Shown here: positions 7,429-15,490 of the stretch, in pieces
How the letters are laid out: every line of letters starts with the position of its first letter
How positions within the stretch are numbered: position 1 is the first letter of the stretch
Assembly (NCBI GenBank): GCA_030446015.1
Contig: JASUSO010000005.1
Coordinates: forward strand, 1-52,713
DNA from: Methanobacteriota archaeon
GTDB lineage: Archaea; Halobacteriota; Methanomicrobia; Methanomicrobiales; Methanoculleaceae
DNA: 52,713 bases
Reading direction: 5' to 3'
Translations under genes and position numbers: made by a program
The notes under the pieces: model-generated
The model's database searches: none
Seen by the model: the letters and a program-made list of their open reading frames with translations, nothing else
What the model was told of the DNA's origin: nothing

Positions 7429-9258
7429 TACTCGGTCACGATGGATGACGACCTCGTGAAAGCGATCGACAGAATGCGCGAATACCGGGGCATGTCCCGG
7501 TCGGAATGGATCAACGACCTCTGCATGAAGTACCTCAACGGTGCATCGGCGAAGGGCGTGCAGACCACGGTCCCCGCAGGGGTGCAGCCCGCAAACGGCC
7601 GGGAGCCGAACATGACCGACTACGAGGCCGCCTGCGCCAACTTCAGGATCGACGTCCCCGAGTTCTTCAACTTCGGCTACGACGTGGTCGACCGGTGGGC
7701 CGAGACCGACCGGAACAAACTGGCGATGATCTGGGTCGACCAGGAAGGGAACGAGAAGAAATACACCTTCCGGGATCTCCGGTACCTCTCGAACGGCGCC
7801 GCGAACATCCTCCTCAAGTACGGCATCAAGAAGGGCGACCGGGTGATGCTGATGCTCCCGCGGGTCCCCGAGTGGTGGATCTTCGTTATCGCGCTGATCA
7901 AACTCGGCGCGGTCTTCTGCCCCTGCCCGACGATGCTGACCCCGAAAGATATCAAATACCGCGTCCAGGCCGGGAAGTTCCGGATGATCATCACGAACCT
8001 GGAGAACGCCGAGAAGATCGACGAGGTCGCCGATGCCTGCCCGCTGCTCGATACCCTCTTCCTGGTGGACGGGGAGCGGGAGGGCTGGGCAAGCTACCTG
8101 CACGAACTCGAGTATCCCGCACCGGTATCGCACCACACGGTCAGCATGCCTGTCGCAAAGAGGACGAGAGCGACCGACCCGATGATGATCTACTTCACCT
8201 CGGGCACCACTGGCGAGGCCAAGATGGTGCTGCACGACCACTCCTACCCGCTCGGGCACATCATCACCGCCTCGCTCTGGCAGGACGTCACGGAGAACGA
8301 CCTGCACCTGACGTTCTCCGACACCGGGTGGGCAAAGTGCGCCTGGGGCAAGATCTTCGGCCAGTGGATCGCCGGTGCCTGCATCTTCGTCTACGATATC
8401 CGGGGGAAGTTCGGTGCGACCGAACTCCTCCCGCTGATCGAGAAGTACGAGGTGACCACGTTCTGTGCGCCGCCGACGGTCTACCGGATGCTGATCCTGG
8501 CGGACCTCGACAAGTTCGACTTCCGCGACCTGCGGCACTGCTGCAGCGCCGGGGAGCCGCTCAACCCCGAGGTGATCCGCGTCTGGGAGGACGGCACCGG
8601 GCAGCCTATCTACGAGGGTTACGGCCAGACGGAGACCGTCTGCTGTATCGCGACGTTCCCCTGCATGAAGCATAAGCCCGGCTCCATGGGGAAACCCGCG
8701 CCTGGCTGGCATATCGAACTCCACGACGACGATGGCAACCCGGTCCCCCCCGGTGAAGAAGGGCGGATCGCGATCAAGCTCGACCCCCGCCCGGTCGGGC
8801 TCTTCGTGGAGTACCTGGACAACCCCGAGGCGAACCGGGAGGCGTTCCAGAACGGCTACTACTACACCGGCGACAAGGCACGGATGGACGAGGACGGCTA
8901 CTACTGGTTCATCGGAAGGAGCGACGACGTCATCAAGTCGTCCGGCTACCGGATCGGGCCGTTCGAGGTGGAGAGCGCCCTCCTGGAGCACCCGGCGGTG
9001 CAGGAGTCGGCGGTCGTCGGGTCACCCGACCTGATCCGCGGGATGGTCGTCAAGGCCTTCATCGTCTTGAAACCCGGGTATCACCCCTCCGAATCGCTGG
9101 TCAAGGAACTCCAGGCCCACGTCCGGAACACCACCGCCCCGTACAAGTACCCGCGGCTGATCGAGTTCGTCCAGGAACTCCCGAAGACGATATCCGGCAA
9201 AATCCAGCGGAACGTCCTGCGGGACCAGGAAATGCGCAGACATATGAACGGGAACTAA
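7420..9258 (+). CDS. Ribbon-helix-helix domain fused to AMP-forming acyl-CoA synthetase
   Basis: 612-residue protein with two parts. Residues 1-42 read as a complete MetJ/Arc/CopG ribbon-helix-helix: strand RYSVTMDDD, helix VKAIDRMRE, turn and helix SRSEWINDLCMKYL. A linker to about 62 leads into a full adenylate-forming enzyme. That part has the P-loop YFTSGTTGEAKM, the aromatic/acid motif EGYGQTE, the hinge region YTGDKARMDEDGYYWFIGR and the C-terminal catalytic lysine in KTISGKIQRN. It resembles the medium-chain/2-methyl-branched acyl-CoA synthetases of methanogens. The reaction is carboxylate + ATP + CoA to acyl-CoA + AMP + PPi. A leaderless promoter supports the start that includes the RHH. 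The fusion suggests enzyme and DNA binding in one chain. Confidence 0.85.
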   Translation: MVRYSVTMDDDLVKAIDRMREYRGMSRSEWINDLCMKYLNGASAKGVQTTVPAGVQPANGREPNMTDYEAACANFRIDVPEFFNFGYDVVDRWAETDRNKLAMIWVDQEGNEKKYTFRDLRYLSNGAANILLKYGIKKGDRVMLMLPRVPEWWIFVIALIKLGAVFCPCPTMLTPKDIKYRVQAGKFRMIITNLENAEKIDEVADACPLLDTLFLVDGEREGWASYLHELEYPAPVSHHTVSMPVAKRTRATDPMMIYFTSGTTGEAKMVLHDHSYPLGHIITASLWQDVTENDLHLTFSDTGWAKCAWGKIFGQWIAGACIFVYDIRGKFGATELLPLIEKYEVTTFCAPPTVYRMLILADLDKFDFRDLRHCCSAGEPLNPEVIRVWEDGTGQPIYEGYGQTETVCCIATFPCMKHKPGSMGKPAPGWHIELHDDDGNPVPPGEEGRIAIKLDPRPVGLFVEYLDNPEANREAFQNGYYYTGDKARMDEDGYYWFIGRSDDVIKSSGYRIGPFEVESALLEHPAVQESAVVGSPDLIRGMVVKAFIVLKPGYHPSESLVKELQAHVRNTTAPYKYPRLIEFVQELPKTISGKIQRNVLRDQEMRRHMNGN

Positions 9259-9438
9259 AAGTGCGGTTCCCTCTCTTTTTTTAAGTTTGATGGTGCGCGG
9301 AGCGCATCGTATTGATTGTCCCACGCGAGTTCGGACACCATGGGCATGGTAAGCAGAGCGGCCGAATTGAGAACATATCACGCGCAGTGTGTCGTGGGGA
9401 TTGCGCATCTCCGGTGCTTGCGTTCGCTTTCACTCACG
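9259..9438. other. Non-coding stretch with T-rich terminator
   Basis: After the acyl-CoA synthetase stop, CTCTCTTTTTTTAAG at about 9272-9286 fits an archaeal oligo-T terminator. No coding region was recognised between here and the palindromic repeats that start at 9439. Confidence 0.5.
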
Positions 9439-9490
9439 CCTTGAACCCCCTGGGCTTCTCAAACTCCTGTTCAAGGGACAGTCGTTCTCC
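9439..9490 (-). repeat. Palindromic unit A (GAACGA...GAGTTTGAG family)
   Basis: Read on the minus strand it has the family frame GAACGA, stem 1 (CTGT/ACAG), GAGTTTGAG, then stem 2 (AAGCCC pairing imperfectly with GGGGTT). It occupies the same relative place beside the composite element as unit E at 37425-37503. Confidence 0.6.
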
Positions 9491-9540
9491 GGAACGTCGT
9501 CGGTCCAAGACTATCGTCTTCTCCTGCTCCGGTTCTAACG

Positions 9541-9880
9541 AACCATCGATATCGCCACGCACTGCCCCCGCCCCAAGGGGCGGGGAACGACGCTCCGCTA
9601 GGAGCGGAGTTAAAGCACCGTCAGGCGCGAGTTGCGACGGGTCGTAGAGCCGGAGCATGAGCACCACAGGTGTGGAGGAGGAGGCCGGAGGCCGGGCGGG
9701 GTGGGGGTTACAGGCATTAATTCCGATGTGGAGACAGGGGAGGGGGGATGCTCCCTCCTCGAAGCCTAACGGCTTCTCGTGCTCCGTTCCTGGCGGAATA
9801 TCGCACCTCGCACCTGACGGGGCTCAAGCTCGCTTCGCTCGCACTCCCCGTCAGCCCCACCCCCAATGGCGATATTCCCT
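9541..9880. repeat. Composite interspersed repeat, copy 1
   Basis: Non-coding element of about 340 bp sharing long blocks with 37512-37762. In order: a GATATCGCC-like edge, ACTGCCCCCGCCCC, a GGGGCGGGGAACGAC block, unit B, GAGCACC-loop-GGTG, AGGAGGAGGCCGGAGGCCGG, ATGTGGAGACAGGGGAGGG, CCCCGTCAGCCCC, and the edge AATGGCGATATTCC. The edges form an inverted repeat (ATCGCC/GGCGAT). No transposase or intact reading frame is present, which fits a non-autonomous element or a structured RNA. Confidence 0.7.
9581..9636 (+). repeat. Palindromic unit B
   Basis: Plus-strand copy inside composite copy 1. The frame GAACGA is followed by stem 1 CGCTCC (9591-9596) pairing with GGAGCG (9601-9606) across a GCTA loop, then GAGTTAAAG and a weaker second hairpin. 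Confidence 0.65.
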
Positions 9881-10013
9881 CGGAATCCGTGTCCAGTACG
9901 CAACCAATATGCTCCGCAGTACGTCTGATGACTATCAGCACCGCCGCTTGCACCACCCACACCCGGATGGCACCACTCTCAGCGGCAGCAAAAAAGATCG
10001 TCTGCAGGTCTGG
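9881..10013. other. Non-coding spacer between composite repeat and hisH
   Basis: 133 nt downstream of hisH with no recognised gene, promoter or repeat copy. A short A-rich run (CAGCAAAAAAGATCG), read as T-rich on the hisH strand, may terminate hisH transcription. Confidence 0.4.
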
Positions 10014-10622
10014 CTAGCAGATCCGCTCGATGAAGTTCTCAAGGATCTTCAGCCCCACCGTACCGCTCTTCTCGGGGTGGAACTGGACGCCGTAGGTGAG
10101 CCCGTTATTGACCGCCGAGGCGAAAGGGTGGATGTAGGTGGTGCTCGCGATGGTGTTCGCTGGTGCGGTCGCCGCGTAGTAGGAGTGGACGAAGTAGACG
10201 TACTCCTCTTCGTTGAGCCCGCAGAAGAGCGGGGTCTCGGGGTCGATCCGGATGGTGTTCCAGCCCATGTGGGGGACTTTCTCCCCGCCGGCCGGGACGA
10301 ACCGCTTCACGTCGCCCGGCACGAGGCCGAGCCCCCGGTGGATGCCGTGCTCTTCGCTTGAGTCCATGAGCATCTGCATCCCGAGGCAGATCCCGAGAAG
10401 CGGCGTCTTGTTCGCGGCGGCGACGACGGTTTCCGCAAGTCCGCCGAGCATCTCCATCCCGTCCCGGAACGCCCCGACGCCCGGGAGGACGATCCCGTCG
10501 GCGGACGCTATCGCCTCCGGGTCGGCCGTGATCGTCGACGCCGCTCCCGCCCGCTCAAGTCCGCGCAGGACGCTGCGCAGGTTGCCGAGGCCGTAATCAA
10601 TTATAACTATCCTCTTCTTCAT
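10014..10622 (-). CDS. hisH: Imidazole glycerol phosphate synthase, glutaminase subunit HisH
   Basis: 202-residue class I glutamine amidotransferase. The N-terminus IVIIDYGLGNLRS is typical of HisH. The nucleophile elbow LLGICLGMQML contains the catalytic cysteine, and VQFHPEKSG near the C-terminus supplies His and Glu. PHMGWN and FVHSYY are further HisH markers. It feeds ammonia to HisF for histidine and AICAR synthesis, but hisF is not in this window. The ATG at 10622 is chosen because GGGGAG lies 6 nt upstream; an ATG at 10628 directly abuts that SD. It overlaps the end of the upstream PAPS-reductase-like gene by 26 nt, so the two are translationally linked. Confidence 0.93.
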   Translation of the reverse strand: MKKRIVIIDYGLGNLRSVLRGLERAGAASTITADPEAIASADGIVLPGVGAFRDGMEMLGGLAETVVAAANKTPLLGICLGMQMLMDSSEEHGIHRGLGLVPGDVKRFVPAGGEKVPHMGWNTIRIDPETPLFCGLNEEEYVYFVHSYYAATAPANTIASTTYIHPFASAVNNGLTYGVQFHPEKSGTVGLKILENFIERIC

Positions 10623-12006
10623 CCGCATCTCCCCGTTTCCGCCAGAGTCCGCGCTCGATCCAGTCCTCGGGGAGCCCCCGCTCCTCCCCCCACCGGGCGA
10701 GCCTTTGATACCACATCCCCAGGAGTTCGGGGTGAGACTCCCCGATGATCGCAAACGTCGCAAGGTCGCTTGAAGGGCAGATGAAGCACCCGATGCGGTC
10801 GAGCCCCCGCTCGTAGAGGGTGTTGTAAGGCGCCTTCTCGCGGAAGATGTAGAGCCAGACGTGCATCGCCGTCCACTGCTGGATCGGGGCCGCCGAGAGT
10901 TGCTGCGGGACATGGGCGTTCGTCCAGACCCGTTTGCTCTGCATCCGTTTCACCGACTCGTACTTCCGCTGCCCGATGAACGAGAGGCATTCTCCCCAGT
11001 TCTCGTCGATGAGGCGGCCGACCGGGTGGAGTTTGCAGACCTTGCAGCACCAGCGGTTATCGACGGCCGGTGGCCCGTTCACCTCAAAAGTCTTCCAGAA
11101 GGTTTCGTCGTCGCAGATCCGCAGGACTTCGAGCCCGTAGCGGTTCGCCACCGCGTCCACGTTCTCGTAGGTCTCGGGGAACTCAAGCCCCGTGTCCGCA
11201 AAGAGGAGCGGCACCGGGCCGAGCGCTTTCTGGACGACGAGCAGGGTCGCGAGGCTGTCCTTGCCGCCGGAGTAGGAGACCGTGGGCCTCTGGGGGTTCT
11301 GCGCCGCGACATCGCGGACGAACCGGATGCTCTTTGCCTCGTAGTCCGCGAGGACCTGCTCGTTCGCCCTGACGGCATCGTCCCATGTCGCCGCACCGGG
11401 GACGCAGACCGACTGGACGTTCTTTCGCGTCCTGACGACGACCCCCCGCTCCATCGTCCCGGCGGTTGCGGCATCGGCCTTCGCTCTCCCGACGCCGATG
11501 CAGTCGCCGGCCTTCGTCAGGATGAAGACCTCGTCGCCGTCGGCGACGGCGGGGTCGATCGAGACGAGGCCCGGTGCGAGGACGCTTGCCCCCTCGTCGC
11601 GTATGGACGGGACTGCGCCGTCGTCGACGACGACGTAGCGTTTCGTCGGCCGCAGGTACTTCGCGGCGGCCGGGCGCGGGAGGGGCTCCCAGCGGTGCTC
11701 GTCCGGGATGTAGCGGACTGCGCCGACGACCGCCCCGCCGAGGACGATCTCGTCCATGCGGTCGTCGGCGGGGACTTTATTTAAGAGCGCGATATGGCCC
11801 TCTGGGATCAGTGCCGCTCCAAAGTGTTCGCGGAATATGGTATTGATCCGCTCGATGTCATCGGGGAACGCGGGCCGGGCGTCACCCGGCGGCGTGACGG
11901 CCACCGGGCGGGTGGGCGCGCCACAGGCGCAGACCTCAGAGAGCACGGGAGTGTGGCAGGCGTCGCACCAGCGAAGCAGGATTTTGCCGAGATAGATGCG
12001 GGGCAT
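10597..12006 (-). CDS. PAPS reductase-like protein with zinc ribbon and PUA-like domain
   Basis: 469 residues. An N-terminal zinc ribbon (WCDACHTPVLSEVCACG) is followed by a PUA-like module near 100-170 and then a PP-loop ATP pyrophosphatase domain with SYSGGKDSLATLL. Cysteines in WCCKVCK and CFICPSSD could hold an iron-sulfur cluster. This architecture matches the archaeal MJ0066-like family related to PAPS reductases. Members lack a proven single reaction; sulfur transfer or tRNA/cofactor thiolation are alternatives to sulfate reduction. ATG at 12006 matches usual family starts; ATG at 12012 is also possible. A TATA-like CTTTTATT at 12031-12038 (minus) predicts a leaderless transcript. It shares an operon with hisH. 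Confidence 0.8.
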   Translation of the reverse strand: MPRIYLGKILLRWCDACHTPVLSEVCACGAPTRPVAVTPPGDARPAFPDDIERINTIFREHFGAALIPEGHIALLNKVPADDRMDEIVLGGAVVGAVRYIPDEHRWEPLPRPAAAKYLRPTKRYVVVDDGAVPSIRDEGASVLAPGLVSIDPAVADGDEVFILTKAGDCIGVGRAKADAATAGTMERGVVVRTRKNVQSVCVPGAATWDDAVRANEQVLADYEAKSIRFVRDVAAQNPQRPTVSYSGGKDSLATLLVVQKALGPVPLLFADTGLEFPETYENVDAVANRYGLEVLRICDDETFWKTFEVNGPPAVDNRWCCKVCKLHPVGRLIDENWGECLSFIGQRKYESVKRMQSKRVWTNAHVPQQLSAAPIQQWTAMHVWLYIFREKAPYNTLYERGLDRIGCFICPSSDLATFAIIGESHPELLGMWYQRLARWGEERGLPEDWIERGLWRKRGDADEEEDSYN

Positions 12007-12030
12007 TTGCATATTCGTTGGGGTGAAACG

Positions 12031-12038
12031 AATAAAAG
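12031..12038 (-). promoter_or_regulatory. TATA box of the PAPS reductase-like/hisH operon
   Basis: CTTTTATT on the minus strand, 22-28 nt before the two candidate ATGs at 12012 and 12006. Confidence 0.45.
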
Positions 12039-12169
12039 TCTTGGGTGTATTCTACACCGTTCCCACAGTATGCTCTCAAGCGGTGGTTTTGCCCCCCCAA
12101 ACCCGGGTTGATCGTCCCGATTCCCAAGGATCGGGTCCTTCTGGTGCGGCAACGGGGTGGGGCAAACTA

Positions 12170-12398
12170 TTAAATATACGCACCGTCTCATAGTATTATC
12201 ATGTTCAATCATGTAGAATTCTGTTCGCCGGTCAGGTTCCGGCGTTTCAGCAATTCTACGCCGGCGAACGGCGAGATCCCTGATCGAGCGGGGTCTCCCG
12301 TCATGAGGATCGAGCGTGCGCCCCTGCCCGGGACCGCCGGGCCGGGGAGATGCGGGGTGAAGACGATGCATGAGAGCAGAGGCGCAAAGGTGGTATCT
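12170..12398 (+). promoter_or_regulatory. Promoter and structured leader of a small membrane protein gene
   Basis: A TATA-like TTAAATAT at about 12170-12177 predicts transcription from about 12200. The leader contains GTAGAATT (12213-12220) complementary to AATTCTAC (12252-12259), and inside that CGCCGG (12226-12231) complementary to CCGGCG (12239-12244). A competing 9-bp pairing links GTTCGCCGG (12223-12231) with CCGGCGAAC (12261-12269). The two folds cannot coexist completely. An in-frame ATG at 12201 could instead give a 66-residue extension, so leader versus coding is unresolved. Confidence 0.4.
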
Positions 12399-12686
12399 AT
12401 GCGAGTTGCAGGGAGAACGCTCCGAAAGACCGAGATACTCGGGTTGTTCATCTTCATACTCATGGCGGTCGCCATGCTTGCGGTCGGCACTGCGCTCTTC
12501 TACGACTGGCTTGCCGAACCCGGTTCGGCGCCTGTAGGGACGCCGGCCGACATCGGCCCGATACCCGGAGGGCTCGCGATTGCCGGCGCGATCCCCATCG
12601 TGCCCCTCGTGATCGGCGTCCAGGTGGCGGGGGCGATGACGCTCGTCGCGCTCTACCTGCTCTCCAGCGCCGGGCGCCGTGAATAG
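12399..12686 (+). CDS. Small two-helix membrane protein, unknown function
   Basis: 95 residues with a basic N-terminus and two hydrophobic segments, about 13-35 and 56-88, separated by a Gly/Pro-rich loop. No known family was recognised. The start at 12399 is preceded by the SD-like AAAGGTGG at 12387-12393. The same frame is open from an ATG at 12201 that would fit a leaderless start, but that extension looks low-complexity and overlaps the palindromic leader. It lies alone between the PAPS reductase-like gene and the PAS sensor. Confidence 0.55.
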   Translation: MRVAGRTLRKTEILGLFIFILMAVAMLAVGTALFYDWLAEPGSAPVGTPADIGPIPGGLAIAGAIPIVPLVIGVQVAGAMTLVALYLLSSAGRRE

Positions 12687-13006
12687 CGTGCTCCGGTGCC
12701 GGGAAACCTCCCTTCTTTTATCCTGATACCAAGGTCGAACCCCCCTACGGGGCGAGGTGATGCAGGAGGAGGAGGGCGGTTGCGCCCCACCCGCCCCGGT
12801 GAAGGGTTGTGATGCCAACCCATTTTATCTGATTAAAAATATACTAATGCCTGCGTTGTTCATCCCGGCGGGTGGCGGTTCGTACCCTTACTTGCCGAAC
12901 CCCCGGGAGACGCCGCCCGCCCGGCGAAGCTGAAGAGTCCTGCAGGTGTTCGGGACACGCCGGGCGAACACGTATCCAGGTGCCGGAACTGGTTGTGGAG
13001 TAAAAT
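12687..13006. other. Intergenic region with promoter of the PAS sensor
   Basis: A T-rich TTCTTTTATCC just after the membrane-protein gene may be its terminator. A GC-rich block around 12735-12815 vaguely recalls the GGAGGAGG segment of the composite repeat but is too degenerate to count. TTAAAAATATA at 12833-12843 is a good TATA candidate, giving a leader of about 140 nt. The SD-like GTGGAG lies at 12995-13000. Confidence 0.45.
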
Positions 13007-15268
13007 ATGGAGAATCTGCGAGACGAATTATCGATGAACCTTCAGGAGGTCCTGCTGGACGCCGCTCCCGCCCTCGACTGCCGGTCGCGGGAGCGGCTGG
13101 CGGCGGGGATCGAGGCCCTGATCGGCGAAAACCATGACCTTGCCGTCCGTGCCGCCCGCGCAGAGCTGGAGCGCGATGCCCTTCTTGCGGCCGTCGGCAG
13201 GCAGGGGTTCGTCTGCGACGCCGACGGCGAGGTGATCACGGCGGGTCCGGGCGAGGAGGACAGGATTGCCGGGGCGCTCCTCGGGAGGCGGGGCGCATCG
13301 CTCAGGTATCCTGGTGGCGAACCGGTCCCGCCCGGCGACCTCCCGGGGTGCCGGGCGCTCAGGGGCGAGAGGCTTGCTTCCTGTCGCTACACCGTCCACG
13401 ACCCCGGAGAGGAAGATCGTTACGTCGTCGTGTCCGCCTCGCCGATCGTCATGGGCGGGGCCGTCTCCGGTGCCGCCGTCACCTGGCAGGACGTCACGGG
13501 AGAGGAGCAGACCCGCCGCCGTCTTTCGGAGGCAAACACCCTGCTCGAGGGGCTCTTTGACAACCTCGGCGACATTGTTGGTATCCAGTACCCGGACCGC
13601 ACGATGCTGCGCTACAACCGCGCCGGCTACGAGATGCTCGGGATGACGCCGGAGGAGGTGAAGGGCCGGAAGTGCTACGAACTCATCGGGAGGACGGCGC
13701 CCTGCACGGTCTGTGCGACGGCCCATGCCGTCGTGAGCAGAAAGCGGGAGGTCGTGGAGAAGTTCGTGCCCGAATTCGGGCGGTACCTGGAGTGCCGCTC
13801 AAGCCCGATCCTGGATGAGAACGGCGAGGTGGCGTTCATCGTCGAGCAGCTCTACGACGTCACCGACCGGAAGCGTGCCGAGGACGAACTCCGGGAGAGC
13901 GAGGCGACGGCCCGGGCGCTCCTGAACGCCCCGAGCGAGATGATCATTCTCCTCGATAGGACTGGCCGGCTCATCGAGGTCAACGAGACGGCGACACGGC
14001 GGTTTGCACGGAGCCGGGAGGATCTCATCGGCCGGAGCCTATTCGAGTTCTTCCCGCCGGATGAGGCGGCAGTGTACGTGGCGCGTCTTGGGGAGGTCGT
14101 CGCGTCGGGCCGGCCCGCACGGTTCGAGGATGCGTGGGAAGGGCGGTTTTACGATGTCATCCTCTACCCGGCCGCCGACGAGCGGGGCAACGTCGTCCGG
14201 GTTGCGGCGGTTGCGCGGGACGTCACCGGGAAGAAGCGGGGGGAGGACGCCCTGCGGAAGCGGACACACGACTTAAACGAGCGGGTGAAGGAACTCTCGG
14301 TCCTGTACGAGGTATCCCGGATCATCGAGCGGCATTCGAAGTCTTCGCTCGATGAGATCTTCCGTGAGGTCGTCCGGGTCCTCCCCTCCGGCTGGGAGTT
14401 CCCGGAGAATGCCGTCGCGCGGATCACGGTGCAGGGGCGCCGGTTCGCGACGGAACACTTTGAGGAGACGCCCTGGCGGCAGGCATCCCCTATCGTCGTC
14501 CTCGGGGAGACGGTCGGGATGGTGGAGGTCTGCTACCTCCACGAGAGGCCGGAGAGGGACGAAGGGCCGTTCCTCGCCGAAGAGCGGGCGCTGCTCGATA
14601 TCGTCGCCGGGCGGCTCGGCGGCACGATTGAGCGGTTCCAGGCATGGGACTCTCTTGAGAAGAGCGAGTCGCAGTTCCGGGAGATCATGCAGCAGAGTTT
14701 CGATATGATCTACACCTGCTACAAAGAGGGCGGGATCGCCTACATCTCCCCGGCGGTGACCCGTATCCTTGGTTACACGCCCGATGAGGTCCTCGGCAGG
14801 AAGTGCCGGGACTTCATCGTCCCTGCGTCGCTCTCCGCCTGGGAGGAGGGGCGGAAGAAGATTGCCCGGGGCGAGCCTGTTGAGGGGCTCGAGGTCGAGT
14901 TCTACCGCAAAGACGGGTCGGTGGCCTTTCTCGAACTGAACGAGTCGCCGATCGTCCGCGACCGGTCGGTGATCGGGGTGCACGTCGTCGGCAGGGACGT
15001 CACCGAGCGGAAACAGAACGAGCAGCTCCGGCAGCATGCGTTCGAGCAGATCGAGCGGAACATCGAGCAGTTCGCGATCCTCGGCGACCACATCCGCCAG
15101 CCGCTCCAGGTGATCCTGGGGATGAGCGAACTCCTCGATGAAGAGATGGCCACGGGGAAGATCCGGGAGCAGGTAGCCCGGATCAACGGCTACATCGCGG
15201 AGCTCGACCGGGGCTGGATCGAGTCGCGGCAGGTCCGGGAGTTCCTGCGGCGGTACGACCTGGCGTGA
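13007..15268 (+). CDS. Multi-PAS/GAF sensor protein with truncated kinase end
   Basis: 753-residue soluble signalling protein. PAS-like domains lie at roughly 55-165, 175-290, 298-415 and 555-670, with a GAF-like segment at about 425-545. Each PAS ends in a DVT-x-(K/R)-(K/R) linker (DVTGEEQ, DVTDRKR, DVTGKKR, DVTERKQ). The second PAS has a Cys-rich stretch (RTAPCTVCATAH) that could bind a metal or haem. The C-terminus reads GDHIRQPLQVILGMSELLD, an H-box-like helix, and ends at RQVREFLRRYDLA with no HATPase domain. Such ATPase-less PAS proteins recur in Methanomicrobiales. It probably senses redox or ligands, but output cannot be autophosphorylation on its own. Confidence 0.8.
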   Translation: MENLRDELSMNLQEVLLDAAPALDCRSRERLAAGIEALIGENHDLAVRAARAELERDALLAAVGRQGFVCDADGEVITAGPGEEDRIAGALLGRRGASLRYPGGEPVPPGDLPGCRALRGERLASCRYTVHDPGEEDRYVVVSASPIVMGGAVSGAAVTWQDVTGEEQTRRRLSEANTLLEGLFDNLGDIVGIQYPDRTMLRYNRAGYEMLGMTPEEVKGRKCYELIGRTAPCTVCATAHAVVSRKREVVEKFVPEFGRYLECRSSPILDENGEVAFIVEQLYDVTDRKRAEDELRESEATARALLNAPSEMIILLDRTGRLIEVNETATRRFARSREDLIGRSLFEFFPPDEAAVYVARLGEVVASGRPARFEDAWEGRFYDVILYPAADERGNVVRVAAVARDVTGKKRGEDALRKRTHDLNERVKELSVLYEVSRIIERHSKSSLDEIFREVVRVLPSGWEFPENAVARITVQGRRFATEHFEETPWRQASPIVVLGETVGMVEVCYLHERPERDEGPFLAEERALLDIVAGRLGGTIERFQAWDSLEKSESQFREIMQQSFDMIYTCYKEGGIAYISPAVTRILGYTPDEVLGRKCRDFIVPASLSAWEEGRKKIARGEPVEGLEVEFYRKDGSVAFLELNESPIVRDRSVIGVHVVGRDVTERKQNEQLRQHAFEQIERNIEQFAILGDHIRQPLQVILGMSELLDEEMATGKIREQVARINGYIAELDRGWIESRQVREFLRRYDLA

Positions 15269-15296
15269 GTGGGATATCTTCCCCGGGGACTCCTAG

Positions 15297-15490
15297 GTCC
15301 GGTCGTTGTGCGTCGCCGGTGTCGCACAAGAGATTTTGTGCGACATGAAACCCCATTTTGTGTCGCACAAATAGTGTTGTGCGCCAGAAGTGGTGCACAA
15401 CCGCTATCTCGTATATAAATATGTCTGCCAGATCGGGGTTTTGGTATACGCAACCTGGTTTGCAGGTATCAGGGTATTCACAACCGGCCC
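15297..15490. repeat. TTGTG/CACAA hairpin array, copy 1 (3' of Fic gene)
   Basis: Inverted repeats with constant TTGTG/CACAA ends. GTCGCACAA (15321-15329), TTGTGCGACA (15336-15345) and TGTCGCACAA (15361-15370) can pair in alternative ways, and TTGTGCGCC (15377-15385) pairs with GGTGCACAA (15392-15400). The array runs into the Fic stop codon, whose last codons are TTG TGA. The first ~80 bp and the last ~60 bp are nearly identical to 18253-18326 and 18454-18516. Confidence 0.75.

Noticed and set aside
9439-9880. Composite repeat considered as an insertion sequence
   Set aside because: No transposase or remnant of one is readable; only short inverted edges are present, so it is called a repeat rather than an IS.
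9657-10361. Plus-strand open frame over the composite repeat and hisH
   Set aside because: It is a shadow of hisH on the opposite strand and runs through repeat sequence.
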